A DNA stretch of 20,077 nucleotides from WRCA01 sp050943575. Lineage in GTDB: Bacteria; Pseudomonadota; Alphaproteobacteria; Rs-D84. Positions 1-7,681 of the stretch are shown in pieces (within the stretch, counting starts at the first letter, position 1; each line of letters starts with the position of its first letter). The position numbers and the translations under genes are program-made. Under the pieces are notes generated by a model. That model worked only from the letters and a program-made list of their open reading frames with translations, was not told the origin of the DNA and made no database searches. Location of the stretch: assembly GCA_050943575.1 (NCBI GenBank), contig JBMNPL010000011.1, forward strand, positions 1 through 20,077. The letters run 5' to 3'.

Positions 1-157
1 CATGTAATTTATTATTTAAAAAGTTTGCTATTTTATAAAGTTTGCCATCCGCTGTAAAATAAAAACATAAACCATTTTTATGTTCTTGATTATCAACTTC
101 ATAAATTTCTTTTAGCGTTATTCTATCTCTATGATACTTTTTAATATATTTTGGCAT
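1..157 (-). CDS. Hypothetical protein, N-terminal part only (runs off left edge)
   Basis: An open frame starts with ATG at 157 and runs off the left edge after 52 codons without a stop. The peptide begins MPKYIKKYHRDRITLKEIYE and is rich in Lys, Tyr and Asn. It has no signal peptide or membrane segment in the visible part. A Shine-Dalgarno-like AAGAGA lies just upstream of the ATG, and a near-consensus promoter lies at 183-211, so this looks like a real, separately transcribed gene. I do not recognise the family from this fragment. The visible stretch with alternating hydrophobic residues and an FYFTADGKLYKI segment could be a small beta-rich domain, but that is only an impression. Confidence 0.55.
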   Translation of the reverse strand, partial: MPKYIKKYHRDRITLKEIYEVDNQEHKNGLCFYFTADGKLYKIANFLNNKLH

Positions 158-182
158 AAAATCTCTTTTTTATCTATTTTTA

Positions 183-211
183 ATCATAGATACTAATATT
201 TGTATTGTCAA
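183..211 (-). promoter_or_regulatory. Sigma70-type promoter for the left-edge gene
   Basis: Read on the minus strand, -35 TTGACA (211-206) and -10 TATGAT (188-183) are separated by 17 bases. The predicted start is near 176, giving a leader of about 20 bases that contains the ribosome binding site of the gene starting at 157. This is one of the best promoter matches in the window. Confidence 0.7.
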
Positions 212-260
212 GTATGAAAAATAAACATAGATTAACATTACAAAATTATATAATGATTTT

Positions 261-1199
261 TTACATGCTTTCTAAACGTGCAATTCTATCTGTGATTTTT
301 GGATGTGTTGCAAATGCTTCGCTGAAAAATTCCTTGTCTTTTATTGGATTAGCAATACAAGCAACCGCCATTGATTTACGATTGTTTAATGCTTCTATAC
401 GACTATCTGTTGAAATCTTGCGTAATGCGGATGCTAATGCTTTTGGATTGCGAGTAATAAATGCCCCTGTAGCATCGGCGGCAAATTCACGTTTGCGTGA
501 TACTGCCATACGCAATAAAGGTGTAATAAAAAAGTTAAATACCATAAATGCCAGCCAAACCATAAATAATATAGCAGTTATACTACCTTTATTCCTGTCA
601 TCACTATTATCGCCAATTCTGCCAGAATTTAATGCCATACGTAAAATTATATCAGCAGCAAAAACTGTTACACCCACGCCCGTAATCATTAACATATCTA
701 AACGAATATCTCGATTGCCAATATGTGCCATTTCATGCGCAATAACGCCTTCTAGTTCCAATCTGTCTAATTTATTTATAATTCCACGAGTCAGAGCAAT
801 AGATGCATCATTGGGATTGCGTCCAGTTGCAAATGCATTCAAACCATTGTCTTCAATAATATAAACACGTGGTGTTGGCAATCCCGCCGCCAGTGCAACA
901 TTTTCAACACTTCGGAAAATTTGACGATATTCTTTCTTATCTGCATTAATTTCATGTGCCCTTGCTGTTGATAACATCATAGAATCACCAAATGCCCAAG
1001 AAATTAACATCCATACAATACATGCAATAAATGTCGGAATTGCAACCATAGCAGTTGTTTCTATCGCTTGCTCTAATGGTGCAACAATCCAGACAAATAA
1101 AAATATTAAAGCAATGAAAATAATTGGAAATGCAATAACTAGTGCCGCAGTTTTCCAATTATTTTCTTTTATATGGTCATAAACAGTTTTCTTTTTCAT
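261..1199 (-). CDS. htpX: M48 family zinc metalloprotease HtpX
   Basis: This is a membrane-bound zinc protease of the HtpX family, which degrades misfolded inner-membrane proteins. At 312 residues it is slightly longer than usual for the family. Two hydrophobic segments near residues 19-40 and 50-69 precede the catalytic domain. The HExxH zinc motif is HEMAH at 155-159, and the third ligand is probably Glu238 in REFAADA. Two more hydrophobic segments (about 170-190 and 206-226) lie between these, matching HtpX topology. The start codon lies two bases after the lemA stop, and a lemA-htpX pair is common in bacteria. It is the last gene of the six-gene operon beginning at 5054; I see no clear terminator in 158-260. 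Confidence 0.95.
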   Translation of the reverse strand: MKKKTVYDHIKENNWKTAALVIAFPIIFIALIFLFVWIVAPLEQAIETTAMVAIPTFIACIVWMLISWAFGDSMMLSTARAHEINADKKEYRQIFRSVENVALAAGLPTPRVYIIEDNGLNAFATGRNPNDASIALTRGIINKLDRLELEGVIAHEMAHIGNRDIRLDMLMITGVGVTVFAADIILRMALNSGRIGDNSDDRNKGSITAILFMVWLAFMVFNFFITPLLRMAVSRKREFAADATGAFITRNPKALASALRKISTDSRIEALNNRKSMAVACIANPIKDKEFFSEAFATHPKITDRIARLESM

Positions 1200-1201
1200 C
1201 T

Positions 1202-1756
1202 TTAAAATTCAACTTTCGGAGCTTTTTTAACCGCTTCTTTTTCAGATTCATCCAATTCAAAGAATTTTTCAGGTGTAAATTTAAACATATTCGCAATTAT
1301 ATTACTTGGAAATTGTTGAATTGATGTATTTAACCCCATAACAACAGTATTATAAAATTGACGTGCAGATTGAATTTTTGTTTCTGTATCAGTCAATTCT
1401 TGTTGTAATTCTAAAAAGTTCTCATTTGCACGTAATGTCGGATAACTTTCCGCCAATGCAAAAATGCTTTTTAATGCGCCTGTTAGCTGATTTTCCGCCA
1501 CACTCTTGTCCGTAACATCAGTCGCACTCATTGCGCTATTACGTGCAGCAATTACCGATTCCAATGTTCCTTTTTCGTGTTTAGTTGCACCTTTGACCAC
1601 ATTAACTAAATTTGGAATTAAATCATGTCTGCGTTTTAATTGAGTGTCAATAGTTGCCCATGCTTCGCGTGCTTGAACACGACGTGCCACCAATCCATTA
1701 TAGACTGATATAATATAAAGAATTATAATTGCTATTATTGTTATTGTTATCCACAT
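1202..1756 (-). CDS. lemA: LemA family protein
   Basis: LemA proteins are small membrane-anchored coiled-coil proteins of poorly defined function, often encoded beside HtpX. This one has 184 residues, typical for the family. An N-terminal hydrophobic helix (residues 2-18) is followed by the signature ARRVQAREAWATIDTQLKRR and then RHDLIPNLVNVVKG. The rest is helical, ending in a Glu/Lys-rich tail. A strong Shine-Dalgarno AAGGAG sits seven bases before the ATG. It starts 18 bases after the smpB stop and ends two bases before htpX, so translation of lemA and htpX is probably coupled. Confidence 0.93.
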   Translation of the reverse strand: MWITITIIAIIILYIISVYNGLVARRVQAREAWATIDTQLKRRHDLIPNLVNVVKGATKHEKGTLESVIAARNSAMSATDVTDKSVAENQLTGALKSIFALAESYPTLRANENFLELQQELTDTETKIQSARQFYNTVVMGLNTSIQQFPSNIIANMFKFTPEKFFELDESEKEAVKKAPKVEF

Positions 1757-1773
1757 AGTTTTCTCCTTTTTTA

Positions 1774-2253
1774 TTATTTTATTTTTTTACCACGAATAAG
1801 TCTAGCCTTTTCTCTGTCCCATTCACGCTTTTTTATAGTTTGGCGTTTATCGGTTCTGGTTTTACCAAATCCAATTCCTAGTAAAACTTTTAATAATCCC
1901 CTAGAATTAAAATAAAGCTTTAATGGTACAATTGTTGCGCCTTTCTCATTTAACTTGCCAGAAAGTCGGCGAATTTGTGAATTGTGTAATAATAACTGGC
2001 GACCACGACGTTCATCAAAATGGACAATTTTTGCGGCAGTTGGTAATGATTGTATGACAACATTTTTTAATATCAAATTCCCATCTTTATCAGCAGATAC
2101 AAACCCATCTGTTATATTAACCAGACCATATCTGATTGATTTAACTTCGGCACCAGTTAATGCAATACCTGCTTCTATTGTATCATTAATAGAATATTCA
2201 TACCGCGCTTTGCGGTTTACAGCAACTTGTCCAGATTTTATAAGGCTTCGCAT
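1774..2253 (-). CDS. smpB: SsrA-binding protein SmpB
   Basis: SmpB binds tmRNA and delivers it to stalled ribosomes for trans-translation. The 159-residue length is normal. Family hallmarks are visible: VNRKARYEYSI near the N-terminus, GAEVKSIRYGLVNITDGFV, then GLLKVLLGIGFGKTRTDKRQ, and the basic C-terminal tail ending KKREWDREKARLIRGKKIK, which enters the decoding centre. The chosen ATG overlaps the end of tatD by 16 bases. An internal start would cut into the conserved core, so the overlapping start is preferred. The ssrA (tmRNA) gene itself is not in this window. Confidence 0.95.
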   Translation of the reverse strand: MRSLIKSGQVAVNRKARYEYSINDTIEAGIALTGAEVKSIRYGLVNITDGFVSADKDGNLILKNVVIQSLPTAAKIVHFDERRGRQLLLHNSQIRRLSGKLNEKGATIVPLKLYFNSRGLLKVLLGIGFGKTRTDKRQTIKKREWDREKARLIRGKKIK

Positions 2254-2987
2254 AGTTTTGGATATAACTTCTTTGTATTATTAATAAATATAGTTTCTAA
2301 ATCTGATAATTCAATACCTTTTATTTTTGCTAAAACTTTTGCAGTTTCAATAATCATCGCTGGTTCGCATTGTTTGCCACGATAAGGTACCGGTGCACAA
2401 TATGGTGCATCAGTTTCAATTACAATTCTATCAATTGGAATTTTTGCAAAAGTTTCACGTAATTCTTCAGAGTTTTTAAAAGTAATAATTCCAGATGCAG
2501 AAAAATAAAATCCGCGATCCAGCATTTTTTTCGCAAATTCCCAAGAACTAGTAAAACAATGCATCACGCCACCAACAGACCCATCCAATATATTCGCTGT
2601 ATCATCTTCGGCTTCGCGAGTATGTACAGCAATCGGTAATTTTGCACATTTTGCAATTTCAATTTGTTTTTGAAAAAGTTCTATTTGTTGATTTTTATGT
2701 TCAATATTGTAATGATAATCCAATCCGATTTCCCCAACCCCCACAACACGCGGATGAGAAAGTAGTTTTTCATAATTTGGCTTTTCATTTATTCGTTCTG
2801 GATGAATTCCAATTGTGCAAAAAACATTTTTATATTTTTCAGATAATTCTATTGCTGGTGCAAAATCTTCTGGCTCTGCACATGCACAAATTAATATATC
2901 AACATCTGCCGCAATCGCCCTGGCAATTATTGCGTCTGTGTCATCAGTATATCTATCAGTCAAGTGGCAGTGAGTATCTATAAACAT
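2238..2987 (-). CDS. tatD: TatD family metal-dependent DNase
   Basis: TatD-family hydrolases are metal-dependent deoxyribonucleases with a TIM-barrel fold. All expected ligand motifs are present in 249 residues: DTHCHL with His6 and His8, GEIGLDYH with Glu86, VHTREA with His122, MHCFT with His143, and ETDAPYCAP with Asp193. The PYRGKQCEP segment matches the conserved P-x-R-G-K-x-x-E-P. The start overlaps the holB end by 10 bases and the end overlaps smpB by 16 bases, so it sits firmly inside the operon. A tatD gene close behind holB is a familiar arrangement in alphaproteobacteria. It could be called YcfH/TatD; the paralogue type cannot be fixed from sequence reading alone. Confidence 0.94.
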   Translation of the reverse strand: MFIDTHCHLTDRYTDDTDAIIARAIAADVDILICACAEPEDFAPAIELSEKYKNVFCTIGIHPERINEKPNYEKLLSHPRVVGVGEIGLDYHYNIEHKNQQIELFQKQIEIAKCAKLPIAVHTREAEDDTANILDGSVGGVMHCFTSSWEFAKKMLDRGFYFSASGIITFKNSEELRETFAKIPIDRIVIETDAPYCAPVPYRGKQCEPAMIIETAKVLAKIKGIELSDLETIFINNTKKLYPKLCEAL

Positions 2988-3871
2988 TTTTTTATATCGT
3001 TCATAATTTTGAAAATAGCAACTTCGGGTTCAAGATTAATATTTGCAACGTTTGCTAAATCAATAGTAGCGGTTGGATATAAATTAGCCAACCCAAAGTG
3101 AGCAATAGCATCCAATAAAATACCACGCAATTCAGGTTTATCAGCAATTTTTTTCACTGTTCGCATCATATCTGCGGAATTAGAAGATGAATTTTCCAAA
3201 ACAGAAATCAACTCTTGATAAATTTCATCGCCACCGGTTGTTTTTAGACTTGCAATTTTTCCAAAACTACCATTGGCCAATTTTAATACATCGGTGCTAA
3301 TATCTTCATCTGGCAAGAATATTGCACATAAATCACGTAATTGAGAAATTGTAAGTGGCATTAACTTTTCAATACGAGAACGTGAACGAATAGTTGGTAA
3401 AACATTGTTTAGTTGATGCGCTATTAATAAAAATAATGTTTTTTCTGGTGGTTCTTCCAACATTTTCAATATCGCATTTGCAGCATTAGGTGTCATTTCA
3501 TCCAAACTATCAATTAAAACTACACGCCATCCACCAGACATAGATGAAAGTTGCATTTTTTCAATCATACGTGCTACTAGTCCAACAGAAATACTTTTTG
3601 CTTTACTATCACGACCAATTGCATTTTCATTTGCTATATCAAGAATATAAAAATCTCCAACATTACCATAAACCTGTTTTGCGATTTTATACGCCAGTGT
3701 TGCTTTACCAATTCCACGAGTTCCTGATAATATCCAAACAGGATGCAATGGGTATTTATCACGATTTGCCCATGCATCATTAAAAGCCTGTAAAACAGAT
3801 TTATGCCCGATTAATTGTTCGTTATCAATCGGTTCAGGAAAATTATAAGAATTTTGTTTTTTACTTGCCAT
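2978..3871 (-). CDS. holB: DNA polymerase III subunit delta' (clamp loader)
   Basis: The delta' subunit is an AAA+ family member of the clamp loader that places the beta clamp on DNA. In 297 residues there is a Walker A (GTRGIGKAT, 50-58), a Walker B-like strand (VVLIDSLDEM, 117-126) and a sensor region TIRSRS (160-165) where many relatives have SRC. The four cysteines of the zinc module found in enterobacterial delta' are absent between Walker A and B. The intact Walker A, which E. coli delta' lacks, fits alphaproteobacterial versions. It overlaps the carboxypeptidase gene by 11 bases and tatD by 10. A DnaX-type protein is a less likely alternative because the protein is short and lacks the zinc module. 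Confidence 0.9.
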   Translation of the reverse strand: MASKKQNSYNFPEPIDNEQLIGHKSVLQAFNDAWANRDKYPLHPVWILSGTRGIGKATLAYKIAKQVYGNVGDFYILDIANENAIGRDSKAKSISVGLVARMIEKMQLSSMSGGWRVVLIDSLDEMTPNAANAILKMLEEPPEKTLFLLIAHQLNNVLPTIRSRSRIEKLMPLTISQLRDLCAIFLPDEDISTDVLKLANGSFGKIASLKTTGGDEIYQELISVLENSSSNSADMMRTVKKIADKPELRGILLDAIAHFGLANLYPTATIDLANVANINLEPEVAIFKIMNDIKKCL

Positions 3872-5054
3872 TTATTATTACCGAAATATTTTTAATTATA
3901 CGTGCTAAAAATTGAATTTTACCCACACGTTCTGCGGCAACTAGTGGTGCGCGCGTAACAATTTGCCCGTTTTTTTGAATGATTATTTCACCAATTTTAT
4001 CCCCTTTGCGAATTGGTGCAGGTATTGGTTCTTGATAACGCGCTAAAACGCGCAATTCCTTTGTATCAAATCCGCGGGGCAGTGTAATCGCTAGTGGTTT
4101 TTTAACAGTTGCTATTACTGTTTTTTTACGTCCATACCAAACTGGAATTTCAATAATTTTATCATCAGGTTTATAAAAAACTTTATTCATTGTTTTGTTA
4201 AAACCATAATTCATTAAACGTTTCATTTCAGCCGCTAATGCTTCGTGTCCTTTGCCTTTAAATCCGTTTATAATACCAATTAAACGACGATCACCAATTT
4301 TTGCACTAGCAACCATCCCATAACCACCATCCGCAGTATGTCCCGTTTTTAATCCATCCGCACTGGGCATAATAAACAGCAATTTATTATAGTTTAAAGT
4401 TTTTGTTTTGCCCCATTGAGCGCACCATTCGCTTTGATATTCATTAAACTCAAATCTTTTAGTTGCAAATAAAGGGTACATATCTGGATAGTTTTCTATA
4501 ATATATTTCGCCAATATCGCTAATTCATGGCTGGTCATTAAATTATTTGGGTGTGGTAGTCCTGACACATTACCAAAACTAGATTTTTCCATCCCAATTT
4601 CGCGTGCTTTTTCAGTCATTTTTTGAACCATACCATCTTCACTACCTGCGATTTTTTCCGCTAACGCAACACCTGCATCCCCAGCAGACATAACAATTAA
4701 GCCCATAATCGCGTCATTAACAGAGATTTTTTGCCCTTTAACAAGGCAGATTTTGCTTGCATCGCGCCAAATTGGGTTTTGATAATCTGCAGCATCCGAA
4801 ACAATAATGCGTTCGTCTAACTTTAAATTTCCGTCTTGAATTTCATCAAATGCTACAACTAGTGTCATTAATTTTAACATACTGGATGGTGGCATCAGAG
4901 TATGAGCCTCTTTAGATATAATTTCCGCGCCAGATTGCATATCAATCAAATAAGCACTGCGTGCAGGAGTTGAAAAGGCATTTGCACTGTTTAAAAATAT
5001 ATTAAATATTAAAAAAACTGATAACCAGCAACTAATAAATGATATTTTTTTCAT
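3861..5054 (-). CDS. D-alanyl-D-alanine carboxypeptidase (penicillin-binding protein 5/6 type)
   Basis: This is a periplasmic serine peptidase that trims the terminal D-Ala from peptidoglycan stem peptides (DacA/DacC/DacF family). The start is placed at ATG 5054, giving 397 residues with a clean signal peptide (MKKISFISCWLSVFLIFNIF, cleavage near ANA at 24-26). The longer open frame reaching 5201 overlaps rplY and adds unrelated residues. The catalytic S-x-x-K is S58-M-L-K61. The KTG box is present as GLKTGHTADGGYG. The second active-site motif, normally S-x-N, reads S123-A-G, so the Asn is missing. A C-terminal beta-rich PBP5-like domain follows. It is the first gene of the operon, with no good Shine-Dalgarno and a promoter whose -10 lies only six bases from the ATG. 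Confidence 0.9.
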   Translation of the reverse strand: MKKISFISCWLSVFLIFNIFLNSANAFSTPARSAYLIDMQSGAEIISKEAHTLMPPSSMLKLMTLVVAFDEIQDGNLKLDERIIVSDAADYQNPIWRDASKICLVKGQKISVNDAIMGLIVMSAGDAGVALAEKIAGSEDGMVQKMTEKAREIGMEKSSFGNVSGLPHPNNLMTSHELAILAKYIIENYPDMYPLFATKRFEFNEYQSEWCAQWGKTKTLNYNKLLFIMPSADGLKTGHTADGGYGMVASAKIGDRRLIGIINGFKGKGHEALAAEMKRLMNYGFNKTMNKVFYKPDDKIIEIPVWYGRKKTVIATVKKPLAITLPRGFDTKELRVLARYQEPIPAPIRKGDKIGEIIIQKNGQIVTRAPLVAAERVGKIQFLARIIKNISVIINGK

Positions 5055-5060
5055 AAATAC

Positions 5061-5090
5061 AGCATAGCAATAAAAAACTTGCTTTTTCAA
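5061..5090 (-). promoter_or_regulatory. Promoter of the dac-holB-tatD-smpB-lemA-htpX operon (possibly leaderless)
   Basis: On the minus strand, -35 TTGAAA (5090-5085) and -10 TATGCT (5066-5061) are 18 bases apart. Only six bases separate the -10 from the ATG at 5054, so transcription would start at or next to the A of the start codon. No ribosome binding site is visible upstream of this ATG, which agrees with a leaderless message. Confidence 0.5.
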
Positions 5091-5107
5091 GAAAAATAAT
5101 AAATAAT
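5079..5107 (+). promoter_or_regulatory. Possible promoter of rplY
   Basis: TTGCTT (5079-5084) and AATAAT (5102-5107) are 17 bases apart; TAATCT at 5104-5109 is an alternative -10 with a longer spacer. The -35 directly abuts that of the divergent dac promoter, so the two may compete for polymerase. The match is only moderate. Confidence 0.35.
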
Positions 5108-5116
5108 CTTTTCCGC

Positions 5117-5136
5117 ACGGCACCCTTGGAGGCCGT
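5117..5136 (+). promoter_or_regulatory. GC-rich imperfect hairpin in the rplY leader
   Basis: ACGGC (5117-5121) can pair with GCCGT (5132-5136) around a ten-base loop ACCCTTGGAG. It is a conspicuous GC island in an otherwise A/T leader, located about 20 bases before the start codon and just upstream of the ribosome binding site AAAGGA (5146-5151). Ribosomal protein genes are often controlled by such leaders, but a regulatory role here is inference. Confidence 0.35.
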
Positions 5137-5157
5137 ATAAAATCAAAAGGATAAAAA

Positions 5158-5826
5158 ATGTCTATTAAATTAAAAGCAGGGATTCGTAATGTTGTAGGCA
5201 AGGGGGCCTCACGTTTAGTCCGTAGAGAAAAAAAAGTTCCAGCCGTAATTTACGGTGATAAAAAATCCCCAGTTGCAATAGAATTAAACGCAAAAGAATG
5301 GGTAGAATTAATTAGAAAACCTGGATTGCGTACAAAATTATTTGAAATTGAAACTCCGAACGGATTAGAAAACGCAATGTTGATGGATATTCAATATCAT
5401 CCAGTTTCTGATGCACCAATACATGTTGATTTCAAACGTATTGATGTTAATAAACCAGTTAATGTGGAAGTTCCTTTGAAATTATTAAATGTTGAAACAT
5501 CCCGTGGTTTGAAAATGGGCGGTGCTTTGAATTTTGCTATTCGTAAAGTTGAAATAGTTGCCAATATTAATAAAATCCCAGAAAAAATTGATGTTGATAT
5601 ATCAGGATTAAATATTGGTGATGTTGTTCACGGAAGTGATTTGAAATTACCATCAGGTGTTGAACTTGGTTTGCGTCAAGATGAACTTGCATTTGTTGTT
5701 ATAGCTGGAAAGATGGCAGAAGAAGCAGAAACACCAACAGCAGAAGAAGCTGCAACAGATGCTTCACATGCAAAAGATGCAAAAGCAGATGAATCTAAAT
5801 CTGAAGATGCAAAAGAAGAAAAATAA
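5158..5826 (+). CDS. rplY: 50S ribosomal protein L25 / general stress protein Ctc
   Basis: L25 binds 5S rRNA in the large subunit. This is the long Ctc/TL5 form with 222 residues: an N-terminal 5S-binding domain (about residues 5-93, including RKVPAVIYG-like RREKKVPAVIYGDKK and VDFKRIDV near its end), a second TL5 beta domain (about 97-185, VNVEVPLKLLN to LAFVVIAG) and a low-complexity acidic tail rich in Ala, Glu, Asp and Lys (from about 186). A ribosome binding site AAAGGA lies seven bases before the ATG. The gene is transcribed alone, divergently from the dac operon, and ends at a strong hairpin. In many bacteria pth follows rplY; here it does not. Confidence 0.95.
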   Translation: MSIKLKAGIRNVVGKGASRLVRREKKVPAVIYGDKKSPVAIELNAKEWVELIRKPGLRTKLFEIETPNGLENAMLMDIQYHPVSDAPIHVDFKRIDVNKPVNVEVPLKLLNVETSRGLKMGGALNFAIRKVEIVANINKIPEKIDVDISGLNIGDVVHGSDLKLPSGVELGLRQDELAFVVIAGKMAEEAETPTAEEAATDASHAKDAKADESKSEDAKEEK

Positions 5827-5834
5827 ACAAAATA

Positions 5835-5863
5835 AAAACCCGCAAAATATGCGGGTTTTATTT
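5835..5863. terminator. Bidirectional intrinsic terminator between rplY and livF
   Basis: A perfect ten-base-pair stem, AAAACCCGCA (5835-5844) with TGCGGGTTTT (5850-5859), encloses a five-base loop. T-rich runs follow on both strands, so it can end rplY on the plus strand and the liv relic operon on the minus strand. Confidence 0.88.
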
Positions 5864-5894
5864 TAAATAATAATAAATTAAAAGATTTTATTAA

Positions 5895-6572
5895 TCATTT
5901 ATTTAATGTTTTACCATCCGAAGGATCGTCATACACAATGCGCCCAGATTCAATAATAATTGCGTTATGAGTCAGTGGTAAAAGAGTTTTTAAGTTATGT
6001 TCTACAATAACAAATCCAGTTCCAGCTTTTTTATTTATATTATAAATTTTTTCAAATGTATCTTTTATTAATTTTGGTGATAATCCGATAGATGGCTCGT
6101 CCAATAATAAAAGTTTTGGTTTATTTATCAAACCACGTGCCAGTGCAACCATTTGTTGCTGACCACCAGATAAATTCCCCGCATTATCAGATAATCTATC
6201 ACGCAAATCTGGAAAGTGTTCCAAAACTTCATCTAATCGTTTTTCAAATTCATTTCGATTGTTCCAAAAATGAGTCGCAATTTCAATGTTTTCACGTACA
6301 GACATTTTTGGAAATACTCGTCCGCCTTGCCCAATCATAAATACACTATGTTTTATCCAATTTTGCGGCGATGGGCTAATTGGTATATCATTAAATTTAA
6401 TTGTTCCAGATTTTGGTGTAATTAATCCCATAATAGTTTTGAGTAGTGTAGTTTTACCACAACCATTTGGCCCCATAATTACTGTAATTTTAGATATATC
6501 AATGGCAACATTGATGTTGTGCAAAACCATCTTGTCGCCATAACCTGCAAAAATATTATCAAGTTTTATCAT
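5895..6572 (-). CDS. livF: ABC transporter ATP-binding protein, LivF type (branched-chain amino acid family)
   Basis: This is a nucleotide-binding subunit of the HAAT/Liv importer family, normally partnered with LivG. It is complete at 225 residues: Walker A GPNGCGKTT (34-42), Q-loop region with IGQGGRVFPKMSVREN (80-95, the VFPxMSVxEN pattern typical of LivF), ABC signature LSGGQ (134-138), Walker B KLLLLDEP (153-160) and H-loop His192. It starts one base after the substrate-binding protein gene. All ATPase motifs are intact, yet the partner livG is frameshifted and the permease genes are missing from the operon, so it may have no functional transporter here unless the other parts are encoded elsewhere. 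Confidence 0.9.
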   Translation of the reverse strand: MIKLDNIFAGYGDKMVLHNINVAIDISKITVIMGPNGCGKTTLLKTIMGLITPKSGTIKFNDIPISPSPQNWIKHSVFMIGQGGRVFPKMSVRENIEIATHFWNNRNEFEKRLDEVLEHFPDLRDRLSDNAGNLSGGQQQMVALARGLINKPKLLLLDEPSIGLSPKLIKDTFEKIYNINKKAGTGFVIVEHNLKTLLPLTHNAIIIESGRIVYDDPSDGKTLNK

Positions 6573-6573
6573 A

Positions 6574-7680
6574 TTATTTTAATATCTCTGCTTTACCATT
6601 TTTTATAATACGTAGTATTGCTGGTGCATCAACAATACCATTTGGATATGTAATAATTTTACCAACTGATGTTTCAATTCCAGATGCTTTTTTAATAATC
6701 AATGGCAAAACTTCAGAATTGTTAATTTCAGGTTTAGCATAGTTTTCAAATGCAGCGGTTAGTATTTGTAGCATGGCATATGTGTATTCAGCATAGTTTG
6801 TCGCATCTGTTTGAAAAGTTTTTTTATATCTTTTTGCAAAAGAATCTGTTGCTGGTGCTGCATCGGCATATACAGAATTATTTGCCGCACTTTTATCTTC
6901 TAGAAAAGAAAAACTTTCCGCGCCAATCATCTGGGTTTTAATTCCTGCTTGATTAAATTGTTTTAAAAAAGTCATCATTTCAGGCATAAATAATAAATTC
7001 ATTAAAACATCAGGATTTGTGGCTGATATTTTTTGAATAATTGTTTTAAAATCTTTTTCAGTTGGGTTAACTCTATACACATTTAATAATTTTAGGTCAG
7101 GGCGATTTTTTAATTCTTTATTTAATGACTTTATAAAAACTTCTGGACCTGCAGCATTAGTCATAACTATAACCATTGTTTTTGCATTTAATTTTTTCTG
7201 CGCATAATCTAGTATTAATTTAATTTCAGCATCCGGAGAAGTAGATAAAATAAAATTATAATCACCACGTGCAACATCAGGATCTGTTGATATTGAAAAA
7301 TGTATAGTTTTTGTTTTTTCTGCAATCGGATTTACTACAAAACCATGTGATGACATATAAGATAAAACTGCATTGACTTTATCACCAGAAATCATTTTAT
7401 TAACAGTTGTTGCAGTATTTGCTGTTTTATATTGATTGTCTTCCATAATAAATGCATATTTATAGTATGCGTTTTTTGAATCAAAATCATTTGTAAACAT
7501 TTTAACCGCGTTTTTTACAGCATCTCCTAAAAATGCAACATCGCCTGTAAATGGTGCTGAAATACCAATTTTAACCACAGGTTTATCTGTATAAGTTTGT
7601 GTAGATTGTCGTGAGCATAAAGCCCATATAATTAAACCTATAATAATAACAGATATAATTATCCAATGTTTCTTTTTCAT
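6574..7680 (-). CDS. ABC transporter substrate-binding protein, Leu/Ile/Val-binding family
   Basis: This is a type I periplasmic binding protein (peripla_BP_6 / LivK-like) of 368 residues. The N-terminus has a short basic stretch and a hydrophobic helix (about 6-22) ending WALCSRQ. The Cys is not in a canonical lipobox, so a membrane anchor or uncleaved signal is as likely as a lipoprotein. The mature part begins VVKIGISAPFTGDVAFLGDAV-like, the classic opening strand and helix of this family, and AGPEVFIKSLNKELKN resembles the hinge region of lobe 2. A Shine-Dalgarno AGGGG overlaps the end of livG. It sits one base after livG and one base before livF, an unusual place for the binding protein gene. 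The ligand cannot be predicted. Confidence 0.85.
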   Translation of the reverse strand: MKKKHWIIISVIIIGLIIWALCSRQSTQTYTDKPVVKIGISAPFTGDVAFLGDAVKNAVKMFTNDFDSKNAYYKYAFIMEDNQYKTANTATTVNKMISGDKVNAVLSYMSSHGFVVNPIAEKTKTIHFSISTDPDVARGDYNFILSTSPDAEIKLILDYAQKKLNAKTMVIVMTNAAGPEVFIKSLNKELKNRPDLKLLNVYRVNPTEKDFKTIIQKISATNPDVLMNLLFMPEMMTFLKQFNQAGIKTQMIGAESFSFLEDKSAANNSVYADAAPATDSFAKRYKKTFQTDATNYAEYTYAMLQILTAAFENYAKPEINNSEVLPLIIKKASGIETSVGKIITYPNGIVDAPAILRIIKNGKAEILK

Positions 7681-7681
7681 T

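Noticed and set aside
205..864. Long plus-strand open frame of about 219 codons
   Set aside because: It is the antisense of htpX, which has full family motifs on the minus strand; the plus-strand translation shows no domain, and no ribosome binding site was found for it.
5055..5201. Upstream extension of the carboxypeptidase to 5201
   Set aside because: It would overlap rplY and its leader, and the extra 49 residues precede a clean signal peptide start at 5054.
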